DNA from: Anaerolineaceae bacterium
GTDB taxonomy: Bacteria; Chloroflexota; Anaerolineae; Aggregatilineales; Phototrophicaceae
Length of the DNA: 64,000 nucleotides
Reading direction: 5' to 3'
Assembly (NCBI GenBank): GCA_016124855.1
Contig: WGMX01000033.1
Span: forward strand, 59,948 to 123,947
The position numbers and the translations under genes are program-made. The notes beneath the pieces are model-generated. The model had not been told where the DNA came from. It made no database searches and saw nothing but the letters and a program-made list of their open reading frames with translations. Shown in pieces: positions 43,941 through 52,814 of this stretch. The stretch's first letter is position 1; every line of letters starts with the position of its first letter.

Positions 43941-44169
43941 AGATGAGTGAAGCCCCGTAAGCGGGACTTAATCCCTGTTCCGGTGAAGATTATCCATTGA
44001 AGATATGGATAAGACTGCCCCTAAATCCCTTGAAGTCACATAACTTGTTTTAGCCGGTGCTGCTTATAATCGAATCTGGAGGCACTTGAATATTTGCATC
44101 CAATCCACGCGTCACTCTCAAGTGCAATGAAATACTTAACTTTGATTTCATCATAGAGAGGGCTAAAAA

Positions 44170-44586
44170 ATGGGATGTCGAGCGGAATGGGCTGACGACG
44201 ATCATTTAATTATGGATTTATATGTTGAGGTTCCGTGGGATTGGGAAGAATTTATGCTGGCGGTAGACGCAACATTTTCTAAACTGCGCACGCTGGGTAA
44301 ACCCTGCGCCACCACGGTGGATGTTACACGGATGGGCAGCTTTCCCAAAGGCAATGTTTTGCGCTACTTGACCGAGATAGAAAAAGCGATGCCCCAAAAT
44401 GTATTCGCGTCGGCATTGGTTGGCGCGCCTTATACCCTCACCATATTTATGGACATCATGATGAAGATTCGTCCACGCGCTCAACGGATTGCTTTGTTTA
44501 CCAAAACGCGCGAGGAAGCACACCAGAAAATACGTGATCGATATGCCAAGATGAGCGGGCTACCTACAAACGAAAAAGCCTCTTAG
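44170..44586 (+). CDS. STAS-like small protein, paralogue of the product at 52815
   Basis: The 138-residue cytoplasmic protein starts with AEWADDDHLIMDLYVEVPWDWEEF and has CATTVDVTRMGSFPKGNVLRYL, an alternating strand/helix pattern like STAS/SpoIIAA proteins. The product at 52815 shares W-A-D-(D/E) near the N-terminus, the W-x-W core, the D...P-x-GN step and the terminal K(T/S)xEEAxxxI. No known function. GAGAGGG precedes the ATG; a bidirectional terminator follows. Confidence 0.6.
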   Translation: MGCRAEWADDDHLIMDLYVEVPWDWEEFMLAVDATFSKLRTLGKPCATTVDVTRMGSFPKGNVLRYLTEIEKAMPQNVFASALVGAPYTLTIFMDIMMKIRPRAQRIALFTKTREEAHQKIRDRYAKMSGLPTNEKAS

Positions 44587-44617
44587 TTCGTCGTGCCTGA
44601 AAAATGAAGTGGAATCA

Positions 44618-44651
44618 AAACAGGGATGCCCGGCGTGGAGCATCCCTGTTT
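44618..44651. terminator. Bidirectional hairpin terminator
   Basis: AAACAGGGATGC, loop CCGGCGTGGA, GCATCCCTGTTT is a 12-bp perfect stem with A/T tails on both sides. It lies between the convergent stops at 44586 and 44657. Confidence 0.85.
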
Positions 44652-44656
44652 GATTA

Positions 44657-44983
44657 TTAGGCCTGAGGCGGAATATCGTTTTGGTTGACGATGTCGTTGA
44701 GAACTTCTTTGATGAGGTCGCGGAGGTCGTCGGGAGATTGGTCTTTGATTTCACGTCCGGCGCGGGCGGCATCTTCGATGGAGTAGCCGCCGATGACGGC
44801 CAGCGCAAGGGTAATGAGCAGCGTCATGAGTTCGCCGTGTACCGATTTCAGGTCAGGGATGGCGAGGGTGAGTAAGCCGACGACCAGCACGCAGAGGGCG
44901 ACAAGCACGCGGCGGGATTTGAGCGACAAGAGCAGCGGGTCGATGAGCGGGCGGCGGGCGGATTTGTCGGTGAGCAGATTCAT
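44657..44983 (-). CDS. Small membrane protein, holin-like position in the phage gene series
   Basis: The 108-residue protein has a basic N-terminus, two hydrophobic helices (about residues 28-45 and 52-70) and a charged tail with DLRDLIKEVLNDIV. AAGGAG lies 7 nt before the ATG. It is the last of the minus-strand phage-type genes, the place where holins are common, but no holin family was recognised. Phage membership is inferred from position and strand. Confidence 0.5.
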   Translation of the reverse strand: MNLLTDKSARRPLIDPLLLSLKSRRVLVALCVLVVGLLTLAIPDLKSVHGELMTLLITLALAVIGGYSIEDAARAGREIKDQSPDDLRDLIKEVLNDIVNQNDIPPQA

Positions 44984-45039
44984 GGTGGGACTCCTTTTGG
45001 TTTGTTGTTAGCTGTTTCAATGGGCAAGCTGCGAGAAGA

Positions 45040-45057
45040 GTTTGCCATCGGCAAACC
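45040..45057. repeat. TTTGCCnnCGGCAAA palindromic repeat
   Basis: GTTTGCCATCGGCAAAC is a palindrome related to those at 17978 and 58865. Confidence 0.65.
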
Positions 45058-45123
45058 CATACAATCGTGAAAGTCGGGCAGCATGTGGTTCAGTTATGGT
45101 GAAATACCCAATGCTGTGAAAAC

Positions 45124-45234
45124 CACAAAAACCGCATTTTCGAAATGATGCTGTTGATGTTGTTGTTGCAGTTGAGAATCGGATTGGTTGTCACAATTGG
45201 GGAATTTAGGGAGCACACGCAGGTGCTCCCCTAC
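45124..45234. repeat. Direct-repeat block, copy 1
   Basis: It begins CACAAAAACCGCATTTTCGA, continues with TGATGCTGTTGATGTTGTTG and GTTGAGAATCGGATTGGTTG, and ends in the palindrome GGGAGCACACGCAGGTGCTC-CCCTAC (45209-45234). It matches copy 2 at 45382 with small gaps. Confidence 0.75.
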
Positions 45235-45381
45235 AGTGGGTTGTGTCAGCGGGTCAAATATTCACAAGATTCTTCACATTCTTCATTTTCACAGGATGAA
45301 GATTGGATTTGTTGTGAAGATTCGGAAGTGTTTTGTGTCGTCGTCGGCGATGGCGGCGAACGCCATAAAAGCTGCGAACGT

Positions 45382-45471
45382 CACAAAACCGCATTTGCGA
45401 AATGATGCTGTTGTTGCAGTTGAGAATCGGATAGGTTGTTACAATTCAGGGCGCAAAGCCGTGCGCCCTAC
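45382..45471. repeat. Direct-repeat block, copy 2
   Basis: It begins CACAAAACCGCATTTGCGAA, continues TGATGCTGTTGTTGCAGTTG and AGAATCGGATAGGTTGTTAC, and ends in a different palindrome, AGGGCGCAAAGCCGTGCGCC-CTAC. The palindromic arm sequences differ from copy 1 although the flanks are nearly identical. Confidence 0.75.
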
Positions 45472-45674
45472 GAACAGGGATATGATTTTGGGATTGTCAG
45501 TCGGTGTAGAACTGGTGGCGGAATTGAGGCGATGGCAGTAAGGACAGGATTGAGTTCGATTTTTGTGGCGGCAGTGGCGGCGGCATTGACATTGGCAATC
45601 TCCTTTCCAAATCACTGGCGTGAAAACGGGTTGTAAATTGCCATCCGGGCAGGCGGCGCAACTGGCTAGCGGGT

Positions 45675-46052
45675 TTATTGTGTTTGGCAGAGCGCATTCA
45701 GTTCCCTTTCCAGCCAGAGGACTTTTTCAGCCAGTTTTTGCAGCAGCGCATCCTTCCCTTGATAAATGGTCAAATCCAGTTCGGTGGCGGCATAGTCTTT
45801 GCGGGCTTGATCGAGTTTGGCGTTTTGCAGCACTTCGGCCTGCTGCGCCGGAGTGAGTTTGGCCGGATCGTGGGTGGCGACGATGTTTTGTGCCTGCTGG
45901 ATTTGGTTGTTGGTGACAGTTTCATCCAGCACCAAAGTGACCTGCTTGCCATCATAAGTCAGGCCAAAGAAGTGGCTGGTGAGAACCGCACGCAAATCGG
46001 TATCGAGCGCGATGACGTTGGCGGCGGCGAGATCAATTGACAAGGTTTTCAT
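45675..46052 (-). CDS. Small protein of the phage-type series, coiled-coil C-terminus
   Basis: The 125-residue protein has an N-terminal mixed region and a C-terminal helical half (LTPAQQAEVLQNAKLDQARKDY, DALLQKLAEKVLWLERELNAL). It begins 2 nt after the tail-fibre-like gene ends, with GGGAG 8 nt before the ATG, so the two are one operon. No family recognised; a phage accessory or chaperone role is possible. Confidence 0.55.
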   Translation of the reverse strand: MKTLSIDLAAANVIALDTDLRAVLTSHFFGLTYDGKQVTLVLDETVTNNQIQQAQNIVATHDPAKLTPAQQAEVLQNAKLDQARKDYAATELDLTIYQGKDALLQKLAEKVLWLERELNALCQTQ

Positions 46053-46054
46053 GG

Positions 46055-46546
46055 TTATATCTCCCTTACCCAGAACTGTGCGTTGACTCCGGCGCTGTTG
46101 GCGTACAGGGTGGCTGATCCGCTGCTGACTGCCGCACGAAGTTTGAAGGTATGTGAACCGGCGGTCTTTGGGCTGACGTAGAACACGAGTGACGGGTTAA
46201 AGAATGTACCTGCCCCGGTTCCATTGAAGCTGCAAATGCCGCTTGCTCCGCCCTGACTGACTCCATCGACCAGCAGATCAAAGGTGATGACGACTGAGGC
46301 CGCTGAACAGGATAGGCAGGCTTGTAATCCGACGATGAACGCACCGCCTGCCGAAGTGATGGTGATGGGTGACAGAATATCGACGAGTGAGGTGCTGGTG
46401 ATGGACAGTGATGTGGGCGCGGTATAGAGTCCCTGCGGCGGCGTTTTCAGCCAGTCGAGGTTATCTCGCAGGTGTTGATTCATAAGTGAAGCGGTGGTGA
46501 GTTCACCCACGCTCCATGAACGGGGTTGAGTCCAGATGGCGGTCAT
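46055..46546 (-). CDS. Phage tail-fibre/appendage-like protein
   Basis: The 163-residue protein starts with IWTQPRSWSVGELTTASLMN and then QHLRDNLDWLK, a pattern I know from many phage structural proteins, followed by a beta-rich Ser/Thr/Gly region of jelly-roll appearance ending in NAQFWVREI. GGAG lies 5 nt before the ATG. Part of the minus-strand phage-type series. Confidence 0.65.
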   Translation of the reverse strand: MTAIWTQPRSWSVGELTTASLMNQHLRDNLDWLKTPPQGLYTAPTSLSITSTSLVDILSPITITSAGGAFIVGLQACLSCSAASVVITFDLLVDGVSQGGASGICSFNGTGAGTFFNPSLVFYVSPKTAGSHTFKLRAAVSSGSATLYANSAGVNAQFWVREI

Positions 46547-46780
46547 AAATTCTCCTTAGATACAAGTTACAAGAGGCAAGTTGCAAGAGAAGGCGACAGG
46601 TGTCAGTCGACAGATTGAAGGTGTTTGGCTAAGGCAAAATTGGCAGCACGACAAGCGTCGGCATTGGTAAAAGGCGGACGAACCCCACCCTAAATAGCGG
46701 TGTCCGGTACTAAAAACGCCGTGGTTTGCCTCGCATGAGGCTAATGATGATCAACCAATTGTTATTGTAATTAGGCAGCG

Positions 46781-46806
46781 GACGGCATGTATGCCGTCCC
46801 TACGAG
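46781..46806. repeat. CCCTAC-type palindromic repeat
   Basis: GACGGCATGTATGCCGTCCC continues to TACGAG; GACGGCAT pairs exactly with ATGCCGTC. Confidence 0.75.
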
Positions 46807-46842
46807 GTGCGTCAAATACGAGCATCTTTGGTTTGATTGGCA

Positions 46843-46868
46843 CGGGCGGGATAAATCCTCGCCCCTAC
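46843..46868. repeat. CCCTAC-type palindromic repeat
   Basis: CGGGCGGGATAAATCCTCGC continues to CCCTAC. It is nearly the reverse complement of the element at 33643. Confidence 0.7.
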
Positions 46869-46938
46869 AAACCCGGATTTCGGGTTAGGAAAGTACGAAT
46901 CTTGGATGCGTTTGAGTACACGACAAGTCTAAAATGCC

Positions 46939-48480
46939 TCAATAAGCTAGGATGGTGGTTTGGTTGAGGGTGCTGGTATCCAGCGTCCAGAAGGTGCTGG
47001 CAGCGGCGGGTTCGAGCAGCCAACGGGTATGATGACGCGCGCCGCCCAAATCAACGGTGTGTTCCTCGGCAATGATGAAGTAGTCGCCGGTATGGTTGGT
47101 CTGAGTATCGTGGATGGTGATGCGGTCGAACAGCGTGCGGGTTAGGATTTGTGTGAGGTGAAGTGTGCCGCTGAGTTCGATGCTGTGGAGTGTGCCGCGC
47201 GGGTCTTTGCGGCGAGCCAGTTCGTACCGCGCCAACTGATCAGCTTCTTCGATGCTGGTGAGGGCGGGTGTATCCAAACTGAAACGGCGCAGCCCATATT
47301 GGTTAGCGCTGGCGTAATCCGAACGAGCGACCAGCGCCGGATCACCTGTAATCAAGGGCGTGCCAACCAACTGCGCTCCGGCTAACAAATAAATCCCAAA
47401 GTTACCTGTGTTACGGATTTCGAGCAGCGCGGCGGATGCGCTGGCTTCCATAACAACGATGTTGAGAGCCGAGGTTTGGTTTGAGCCTGTACCATCGGGT
47501 AAGGTGTTGGCCTGATAATCCACATTTGGGATGGGCGCGTTGACTATTGCCGCGCCGATTGCCCTGTTATTGGCATCGCGATAAGGGGCGATGATACGGC
47601 GAATGCCGGTTTCGCCGGGTTGAATCAACTGCGGACTGACCAATTTCCACAAGCGGGTATTGGGCAATCCCAGACTGCGCGGGAGCATGGTCACCTCGAC
47701 TTGGTTGGCGATGTCCGCGCCGTAGCTGTAGTCCAGTCCATCCATATTATCGCTGAAGCTGGCGACAGCGGTTGTGTTCAACAAGGTGTGATGGCGGTTA
47801 TAGAACACCAACTGACCGGAACGATTGGTAAAAAAACGTCCGCGTTCGCTGTCGGTCATCTGGCGAACGGCTTCTAAGGCGCTTACCCCTTCATCCCATG
47901 TATCGGCAGTATAAGCGAAGGCCGAACGTCCACTCTCTAATGAACGTGGGATTGATCCTGCGAGACGTGTATTACTGTCCAGTTCGGCGTGACCGACGGT
48001 ATCCAACAGCCAGTATCCGGCTAAGGGACTGTAGCGCAGTAAGGTCGCGTCCAGCACAGCGGCGATGACCGTATCAGCCGTGATATTCACCTGCGGCGGC
48101 AGCCGGATGCGCTGCTGACCGAGTACGGCTTCCGCGCCAATGGCATGGATGACCGCCAGCCGTTCACCCTGACTGCCGGCTAAGGGATCAATGTGTTCAA
48201 TGAAGCCGGTGAAATGGGTGCGGGTGGTGATGCCATCGTTGGATTGGATGCGGATGGGTTTGCCGGGTTTGAGATCATCAGCGGTGTATTCGGATGAATA
48301 GGCGCGGCTGATGTTGCGCACTGTGATGCGAGCGAAGGTTGGCGCGGCGAGGGTGTCATAGGGCTTGGTCATGCCCAAACGCCAGTCGATTTTGAGTACG
48401 TCGCTGGCGCGGTTTTCGCCTGTGTCGGCAAAGCTGCCGTTGTCGTTTATGTCGATGCTGATGGTGTAGGTGGCTGGCAT
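46939..48480 (-). CDS. Phage baseplate/tail-hub-like structural protein
   Basis: The 513-residue protein begins TYTISIDINDNGSFADTGEN and is beta-rich, with segments such as GFIEHIDPLAG, ALEAVRQMTDSERGRFFTNRSG and LDRITIHDT-like FDRITIHDTQTNHTGDYFI, as in tail proteins that measure local coordinates along a tail hub. No catalytic motif. AAAGGAAC lies about 6 nt before the ATG at 48480. It lies in head-to-tail order in the minus-strand phage-type series. Confidence 0.65.
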   Translation of the reverse strand: MPATYTISIDINDNGSFADTGENRASDVLKIDWRLGMTKPYDTLAAPTFARITVRNISRAYSSEYTADDLKPGKPIRIQSNDGITTRTHFTGFIEHIDPLAGSQGERLAVIHAIGAEAVLGQQRIRLPPQVNITADTVIAAVLDATLLRYSPLAGYWLLDTVGHAELDSNTRLAGSIPRSLESGRSAFAYTADTWDEGVSALEAVRQMTDSERGRFFTNRSGQLVFYNRHHTLLNTTAVASFSDNMDGLDYSYGADIANQVEVTMLPRSLGLPNTRLWKLVSPQLIQPGETGIRRIIAPYRDANNRAIGAAIVNAPIPNVDYQANTLPDGTGSNQTSALNIVVMEASASAALLEIRNTGNFGIYLLAGAQLVGTPLITGDPALVARSDYASANQYGLRRFSLDTPALTSIEEADQLARYELARRKDPRGTLHSIELSGTLHLTQILTRTLFDRITIHDTQTNHTGDYFIIAEEHTVDLGGARHHTRWLLEPAAASTFWTLDTSTLNQTTILAY

Positions 48481-48552
48481 ATAAGTTCCTTTCGGGAAGA
48501 AGAAGTACTGAGTTCTGAGTACTGGGTACTGAGGGAAATGCGAGGGCAAGAA

Positions 48553-48608
48553 ACCTCACCCCCTAGCCCCACATTACCAACGTTCGCAGGCTCACTCTGG
48601 TAATAGCC
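48553..48608. repeat. CCTCACCCCCTAGCCCC repeat with AACGTTCGCAGGCTC core
   Basis: It shares CCTCACCCCCTAGCCCC with the element at 48655 and the 20-mer CAACGTTCGCAGGCTCACTC (48578-48597) with the element at 51534. Confidence 0.7.
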
Positions 48609-48654
48609 AATGCTTTGGTTCACTACACGACAGTTTTGGTCGATTGAGGGAAAG

Positions 48655-48706
48655 AACCTCACCCCCTAGCCCCCTCTCCGTGTACAGAGAGGGGGGATTT
48701 TGAGGG
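48655..48706. repeat. CCTCACCCCCTAGCCCC palindromic repeat
   Basis: CCCCTCTC pairs with GAGAGGGG around GTGTACA. It is the same type as the element between kdpB and kdpC, in opposite orientation. Confidence 0.7.
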
Positions 48707-48814
48707 AGACATTACTTAATCGTCGAAAAAGTGTCGTCTTGTGAAAATGCTTTGGCGAGGGGAGCTAAAGGCAAAAGATTTATTGCTAAATCTTCTCAAA
48801 AAATTATTTGATCG

Positions 48815-49270
48815 CTACACCTGAATGACCCACGTATGGCGGAAGGCGCAGCCGTGATAAGCGGCGTGTCCGTAGGTGAAGTCGCCGGGTTCGAGTTTGA
48901 CGCGCGCCGGTTCAAGCAGGGTGTTATTAAGCAAGGGATCGGCGGCGAGTGTGGTGCAGTAAGCATCCATGAAATCAACGACTTTGGGCAGGTGTGACCG
49001 TGTGCCGCGTCCAGCTTCGACGGGCGCGACTAAGAGTAGATGCGTCACGTTAACGGTGATGGTACGCGGGCCGCTGCTGAAGGCAATACTTTCGAAACCG
49101 TCGCTGGCTGTGCGGGTGATTTTGGTGGTTGGTGGGGTGATGGGCAGCACCAGCAAGGCCGGTAACTGCACGCGGTTGAGGCTGTCCGGTACGGTGTCCA
49201 CATCGTAGTTATGGGTGACACCGGACACGGTTAAGCTGGCGAGGCGCGTAAGCGCAGCGCGTATGGTCAT
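48815..49270 (-). CDS. Phage head-tail joining/tail-completion-like protein
   Basis: The 151-residue protein begins TIRAALTRLASLTVSGVTHNYD and has a beta-rich core (TITVNVTHLLLVAPVEAG) and HLPKVVDFMDAYCTTLAADPLL, the layout of minor capsid/tail-terminator proteins. AAGGAG lies 7 nt before the ATG. Assignment leans on gene order (between the connector and baseplate-like genes). Confidence 0.55.
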   Translation of the reverse strand: MTIRAALTRLASLTVSGVTHNYDVDTVPDSLNRVQLPALLVLPITPPTTKITRTASDGFESIAFSSGPRTITVNVTHLLLVAPVEAGRGTRSHLPKVVDFMDAYCTTLAADPLLNNTLLEPARVKLEPGDFTYGHAAYHGCAFRHTWVIQV

Positions 49271-49433
49271 TGGGTACTCCTTTTGTAAGTTTTTGGGAAC
49301 AGGTTTAGGAAAAGATACTGAACGATATAGGACAAGCCATTCCGATGATGCATTACTTCAAGTTTTACCGTTACCGAAGCATGATAAAATAATAAAAAAC
49401 AGCTTACTGTTGTAAAAGGCAAAGGACAACTTA

Positions 49434-50348
49434 ATGAAAAAACGGCTAATGGCTATGCTATGCCTATTCATCGTTGCAATAAGTGCATCACCTATTCTGG
49501 CGCAAGATACTTCTAACTGTGACAGTAAAAGTATTAACCAACGCGCTGACCAATTAATTGGCGTTTATCGAGTATCGCGGGCCACAGCGACTGATCCCAA
49601 AGATTCATTGGAAGAGATCAAAATTCTTGAAAAAGGATTAGCCGATTTGCGCGAGACTTGCTCAAAAGCTCAATCTACGAGTGCCGATACCAATCCGGGA
49701 GATGGTTCTCAGGACTCGCCTTATGCATTTGGCGTTGCTGGTGATACATTCAATGATTTCTCCATTCAAATCACCGGTTTTCTACGTCCGGCAGATCGTA
49801 TCATTCGGAATCAGAACATGTTTAATGATCGTCCCGAAAATGATGAAGTCTATATTATTCTCAATCTCGAATTGGCGTGCGCCAAAAATGCCAAAGGCAC
49901 ATGTGAGGCAGCACAATTCAACTTTAGACTTTTGGGCGACATGGGGATCATCTATGAGGCGCCCTATATCGTGTATGACAAAATGATTAACATTAAGGTT
50001 GTGAAGGGTACAAAAGCGAAGGGCGATATTGTCTTCAAAGTTAAGAAGGACGACACGAATCTGCGCCTGTTGTATTTTGATAATTTGTTTGATGAGAATT
50101 ATGTATATTACTATGCTGAACCTTCCACTGCGGGGGGCATTCAAATCAGTAGTACATCTGCGGTCAATGTGCGGAGTGGTGCGGGGAAAAACTTTGATGT
50201 GGTCGGTAGTCTTCCAGCAAATACACCGACTACTGCATTCGGGCGTAACTCTGATGGAACATGGTTACAAATTCAAGAAGGTTGGGTATTTAGCGATTTG
50301 GTCAAAGTCGACGGCGAAATCGAAAGTTTACCCGTCACGGCTCAATAA
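49434..50348 (+). CDS. Secreted SH3-domain protein
   Basis: The 304-residue protein has a signal peptide (KKRLMAMLCLFIVAISASPILA), a helical Lys-rich segment, a beta domain (about 95-225, DUF4352-like: FNDFSIQITGF, EVYIILNLEL, GDIVFKVKKDD) and a C-terminal bacterial SH3 domain (about 235-295: AVNVRSGAGKNFDVVGSLPA, TWLQIQEGWVF), which in this context may bind cell-wall material. It is more AT-rich than its neighbours. A strong terminator follows. It is a host gene lying among phage-type genes. Confidence 0.8.
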   Translation: MKKRLMAMLCLFIVAISASPILAQDTSNCDSKSINQRADQLIGVYRVSRATATDPKDSLEEIKILEKGLADLRETCSKAQSTSADTNPGDGSQDSPYAFGVAGDTFNDFSIQITGFLRPADRIIRNQNMFNDRPENDEVYIILNLELACAKNAKGTCEAAQFNFRLLGDMGIIYEAPYIVYDKMINIKVVKGTKAKGDIVFKVKKDDTNLRLLYFDNLFDENYVYYYAEPSTAGGIQISSTSAVNVRSGAGKNFDVVGSLPANTPTTAFGRNSDGTWLQIQEGWVFSDLVKVDGEIESLPVTAQ

Positions 50349-50363
50349 CTCGATTTAGTTTGT

Positions 50364-50393
50364 AAGGGCAGATATTCATGTCTGCCCTTTTTT
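50364..50393 (+). terminator. Hairpin terminator of the SH3-protein gene
   Basis: AAGGGCAGA, loop TATTCATG, TCTGCCCTT followed by a run of six T. Confidence 0.92.
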
Positions 50394-50537
50394 ATTGCCT
50401 CTTTTAGTGCCAACTACAGCTCATATCAGTATGAGTTCCTCCTTTTGTATGACTGCATATAAGGCTATAAGTGGACGTAATTTATGGTGAGGTGGTATAG
50501 GCTTAGGACATGTCGATAAACAATTTGGAGTCCTATT

Positions 50538-51479
50538 ATGCCCTGCCGTCACGAATTTATGATTGAAGGCCACACGATTGTCGCATTGGAATACAACGCA
50601 CATAAAACGGGAACACCTGCGATTTTGATTCACGGGATTATGTCATCGGTCGGTTTTTGGCCGGAAGAAGGGCATATCTTTGATGAGCAGTTTCACTGGT
50701 ATTCGCTCAGTCTGCCGGGACATTATCCGGCTGTTTTCCCTAAAGACTTCCGGCACGAGGATTTATCCGCCGAGATGATTGCGCGGGTGATGGCAACAGC
50801 TATCCGGCAGTTGGTGGGGGATCAACCGGTACTGTTGGTCGGGCATTCAACTGGCGCTTTCGCGGCACTGGCTGTCGCTGCACAAGCGCCGGAGATGGTC
50901 AACGGTGTTATCAGTGTGGGCGGATTTGCAGAGGGCAAATGGGGCGGACTGCTGAGTCTGCTGCAACGGCAGGCACGAATGGGCGCAGCCGGCGAAGCCA
51001 TGTTTCGCCTGAATGTGAAGAGCGGCGTTTTGCATCCGCGTATGGCCTATTATCTGAGCAGTTTTTACGCCGCTGACAAACGGGCTTACTTCAATTATCC
51101 CAATATGTACTACAGCATTCAGGAGCAGTTTGTGTACTCCAAACACCTTGATCCGTATGCGATGGCGCACTACTTCAACCGGATGCCGGACATCAACATC
51201 ACGGAATGGCTGCCGCTGGTTAAAGCACCGACATTGGTGATTAGCGGCGATAAAGACCCGATAGTGCCAGCCACACAGTCGGCGTTGATTGCCAGCAAAG
51301 TGACCAATGGCGATCTGGTGATGGTGGCTGGCGCGGGGCATATGGTGATGATGGAGCGGGCGGCGATTTACAGCCAAACCATCAATGAATGGGTGAAACC
51401 GTTTGTGGATGTCGAGACGAATGTTCAGAACCGCTCGTATGAGACGGGGGCCATGATGCTCGTGGCGATGATGGATTAA
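50538..51479 (+). CDS. Alpha/beta hydrolase, tandem copy 1
   Basis: The 313-residue protein has ILIHGIMSSVGFW (oxyanion loop), nucleophile Ser in LVGHSTGAFA, acid in VISGDKDPIV and His in GAGHMVMME. The gene at 51755 encodes a paralogue with collinear motifs. The C-terminal extension of about 25 residues is not shared. Substrate unknown. Confidence 0.87.
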   Translation: MPCRHEFMIEGHTIVALEYNAHKTGTPAILIHGIMSSVGFWPEEGHIFDEQFHWYSLSLPGHYPAVFPKDFRHEDLSAEMIARVMATAIRQLVGDQPVLLVGHSTGAFAALAVAAQAPEMVNGVISVGGFAEGKWGGLLSLLQRQARMGAAGEAMFRLNVKSGVLHPRMAYYLSSFYAADKRAYFNYPNMYYSIQEQFVYSKHLDPYAMAHYFNRMPDINITEWLPLVKAPTLVISGDKDPIVPATQSALIASKVTNGDLVMVAGAGHMVMMERAAIYSQTINEWVKPFVDVETNVQNRSYETGAMMLVAMMD

Positions 51480-51533
51480 AGTTGGAAAGCGATAGCGTGG
51501 AGTAAGCTCTCCAGAGCGTAGTTTGGCACTATT

Positions 51534-51607
51534 ATCCCCTCCCTAAGTCCCACATCAGCAACGTTCGCAGGCTCACTCCTGCCGATAGCCGCTTCGCAGA
51601 GAGGGGC
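51534..51607. repeat. CCCTCCC repeat with AACGTTCGCAGGCTC core
   Basis: It carries the same 20-mer CAACGTTCGCAGGCTCACTC (51559-51578) as the element at 48553, flanked by CCCCTCCC and GAGAGGGG arms. Confidence 0.7.
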
Positions 51608-51754
51608 TTCAAAACGATCCTTAACCCACCTGTATTGGGCTGGCGAGAACGATTTGGGCGGCGGACTCCTTTATGCTATTTCGCAACAAAATATGGGATA
51701 CTACGATCAGCACATAACAAGAATGTAATTCTTCTCATGATCGGTAGGACTCGT

Positions 51755-52630
51755 ATGTCACAGCGATATGACGTCATGGTTGACGGACACAAAATGGTGG
51801 CGTTCGGATACAACGAGGACGCGGATAATACCCCGATTGTTTTGCTGCACGGCATCGGATTATCAGCGTCTTTCTGGCCTGAGGATGGCGCTGGCTTATT
51901 AGATGGTAAGCGCTGGTACGCGATCTGTTTGCCGGGACATTTCCCGACGGCATTCGCTGAAGGTTTTCGACGCGAAGCTTTGACCGCCGAGTTTATCGCC
52001 CATTTGGTGATGTGTACCGTGCATGAACTTGTGGGTGAACAGCCGGTGATTCTGATGGGCCATTCGACGGGCGGATTCGCGGTACTGGCAACCGCGGCAC
52101 AGTATCCGCAGCAGGTTAAGTCGGTCGTCTCTATCGCGGGATTTGTACAAGGGCGTTGGGGCGGGCCGCTGCGCCTGATGCAAGAGTCTGTACGCTTAGG
52201 CAGCCTAGGCGAAATGTTATTCAGCATGAGCTGGCGCTCGGTGATGTTAAACAGACGGCTTTACTACTATGCAGGCGGATTATACGCTTATAATCGCCAT
52301 GCTTATTTCGCCTATCCAGATTTGTATGCGCACACGTGCCGTGTATACGCTGATTGCAAACAGCATAATCTGCACGGGTTGGCGCATTACTTCGCGCGGA
52401 TGCCACAAACGGATATTCAAGATTGGCTGCCACGTATTACAGCTCCGACCTTAGCGATTACCGGTGAGCAGGATTCGATTGTGCCACCCCAGCAGGCGCA
52501 GCAGATAGCCAAGTATGTTCCCCACAGCAAATTGGTCACAATCCCCAACTGCGGGCATATGGTGATGCTTGAACAACCGTCCATCTACAAGGCGACGGTT
52601 CAGGAGTGGCTGGGGCAATTTGCAGCCTGA
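51755..52630 (+). CDS. Alpha/beta hydrolase, tandem copy 2
   Basis: The 291-residue protein has VLLHGIGLSASFW, LMGHSTGGFAVL, ITGEQDSIV and NCGHMVMLEQ, collinear with the product of 50538-51479, including WPE(D/E)G, LPGH(Y/F)P and RMP-I-WLP. The ATG at 51755 is chosen because AGGA lies about 5 nt upstream and the protein then aligns with copy 1; a longer open frame upstream is probably untranslated. Confidence 0.87.
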   Translation: MSQRYDVMVDGHKMVAFGYNEDADNTPIVLLHGIGLSASFWPEDGAGLLDGKRWYAICLPGHFPTAFAEGFRREALTAEFIAHLVMCTVHELVGEQPVILMGHSTGGFAVLATAAQYPQQVKSVVSIAGFVQGRWGGPLRLMQESVRLGSLGEMLFSMSWRSVMLNRRLYYYAGGLYAYNRHAYFAYPDLYAHTCRVYADCKQHNLHGLAHYFARMPQTDIQDWLPRITAPTLAITGEQDSIVPPQQAQQIAKYVPHSKLVTIPNCGHMVMLEQPSIYKATVQEWLGQFAA

Positions 52631-52814
52631 ACAGGTTTAGAGCGCGTCCGGACAATCGAAATGCGTTCATGGGCACGGCGCACGTGCGCGTTCACAGACT
52701 CAAATCCTTTAACCCCATATGCCGAATAAGCAGGTATACTCGTGTGTAATGGAAATGTCGGCAGTTGTGTATTACACTCCTGATACGATGCAAGATGAGC
52801 AAAGGAGGGTATTG

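Larger units (their letters stand above)
44984..45674. other. Non-coding region with a duplicated block
   Basis: This 691-nt spacer within the phage-type gene series has no supported gene. It contains a TTTGCCATCGGCAAA palindrome (45040), two imperfect copies of a block of about 100 nt (45124-45234 and 45382-45471), each ending in a CCCTAC-type palindrome, and TTGTTG/GCGGCG-rich low-complexity stretches. Confidence 0.65.
46547..46938. other. Spacer with two CCCTAC-type palindromes
   Basis: This 392-nt spacer between the baseplate-like and tail-fibre-like genes has no supported gene. It holds palindromes at 46781 and 46843 and an AAGTTGCAAGAGGCAAGTTGCAAG-like simple repeat near 46562 (written here in abbreviated form: AAGTTRCAAGAG repeated twice). 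Confidence 0.55.
48481..48814. other. Spacer with two CCCC-rich repeats
   Basis: This 334-nt spacer has no supported gene. It holds a GAGTACTGGGTACTGAG-type simple repeat right upstream of the baseplate-like gene and two CCTCACCCCCTAGCCCC elements (48553 and 48655). Confidence 0.6.

Noticed and set aside
45124..45471. CRISPR array
   Set aside because: Only two imperfect long repeats about 260 nt apart, without short regular spacers or cas genes.
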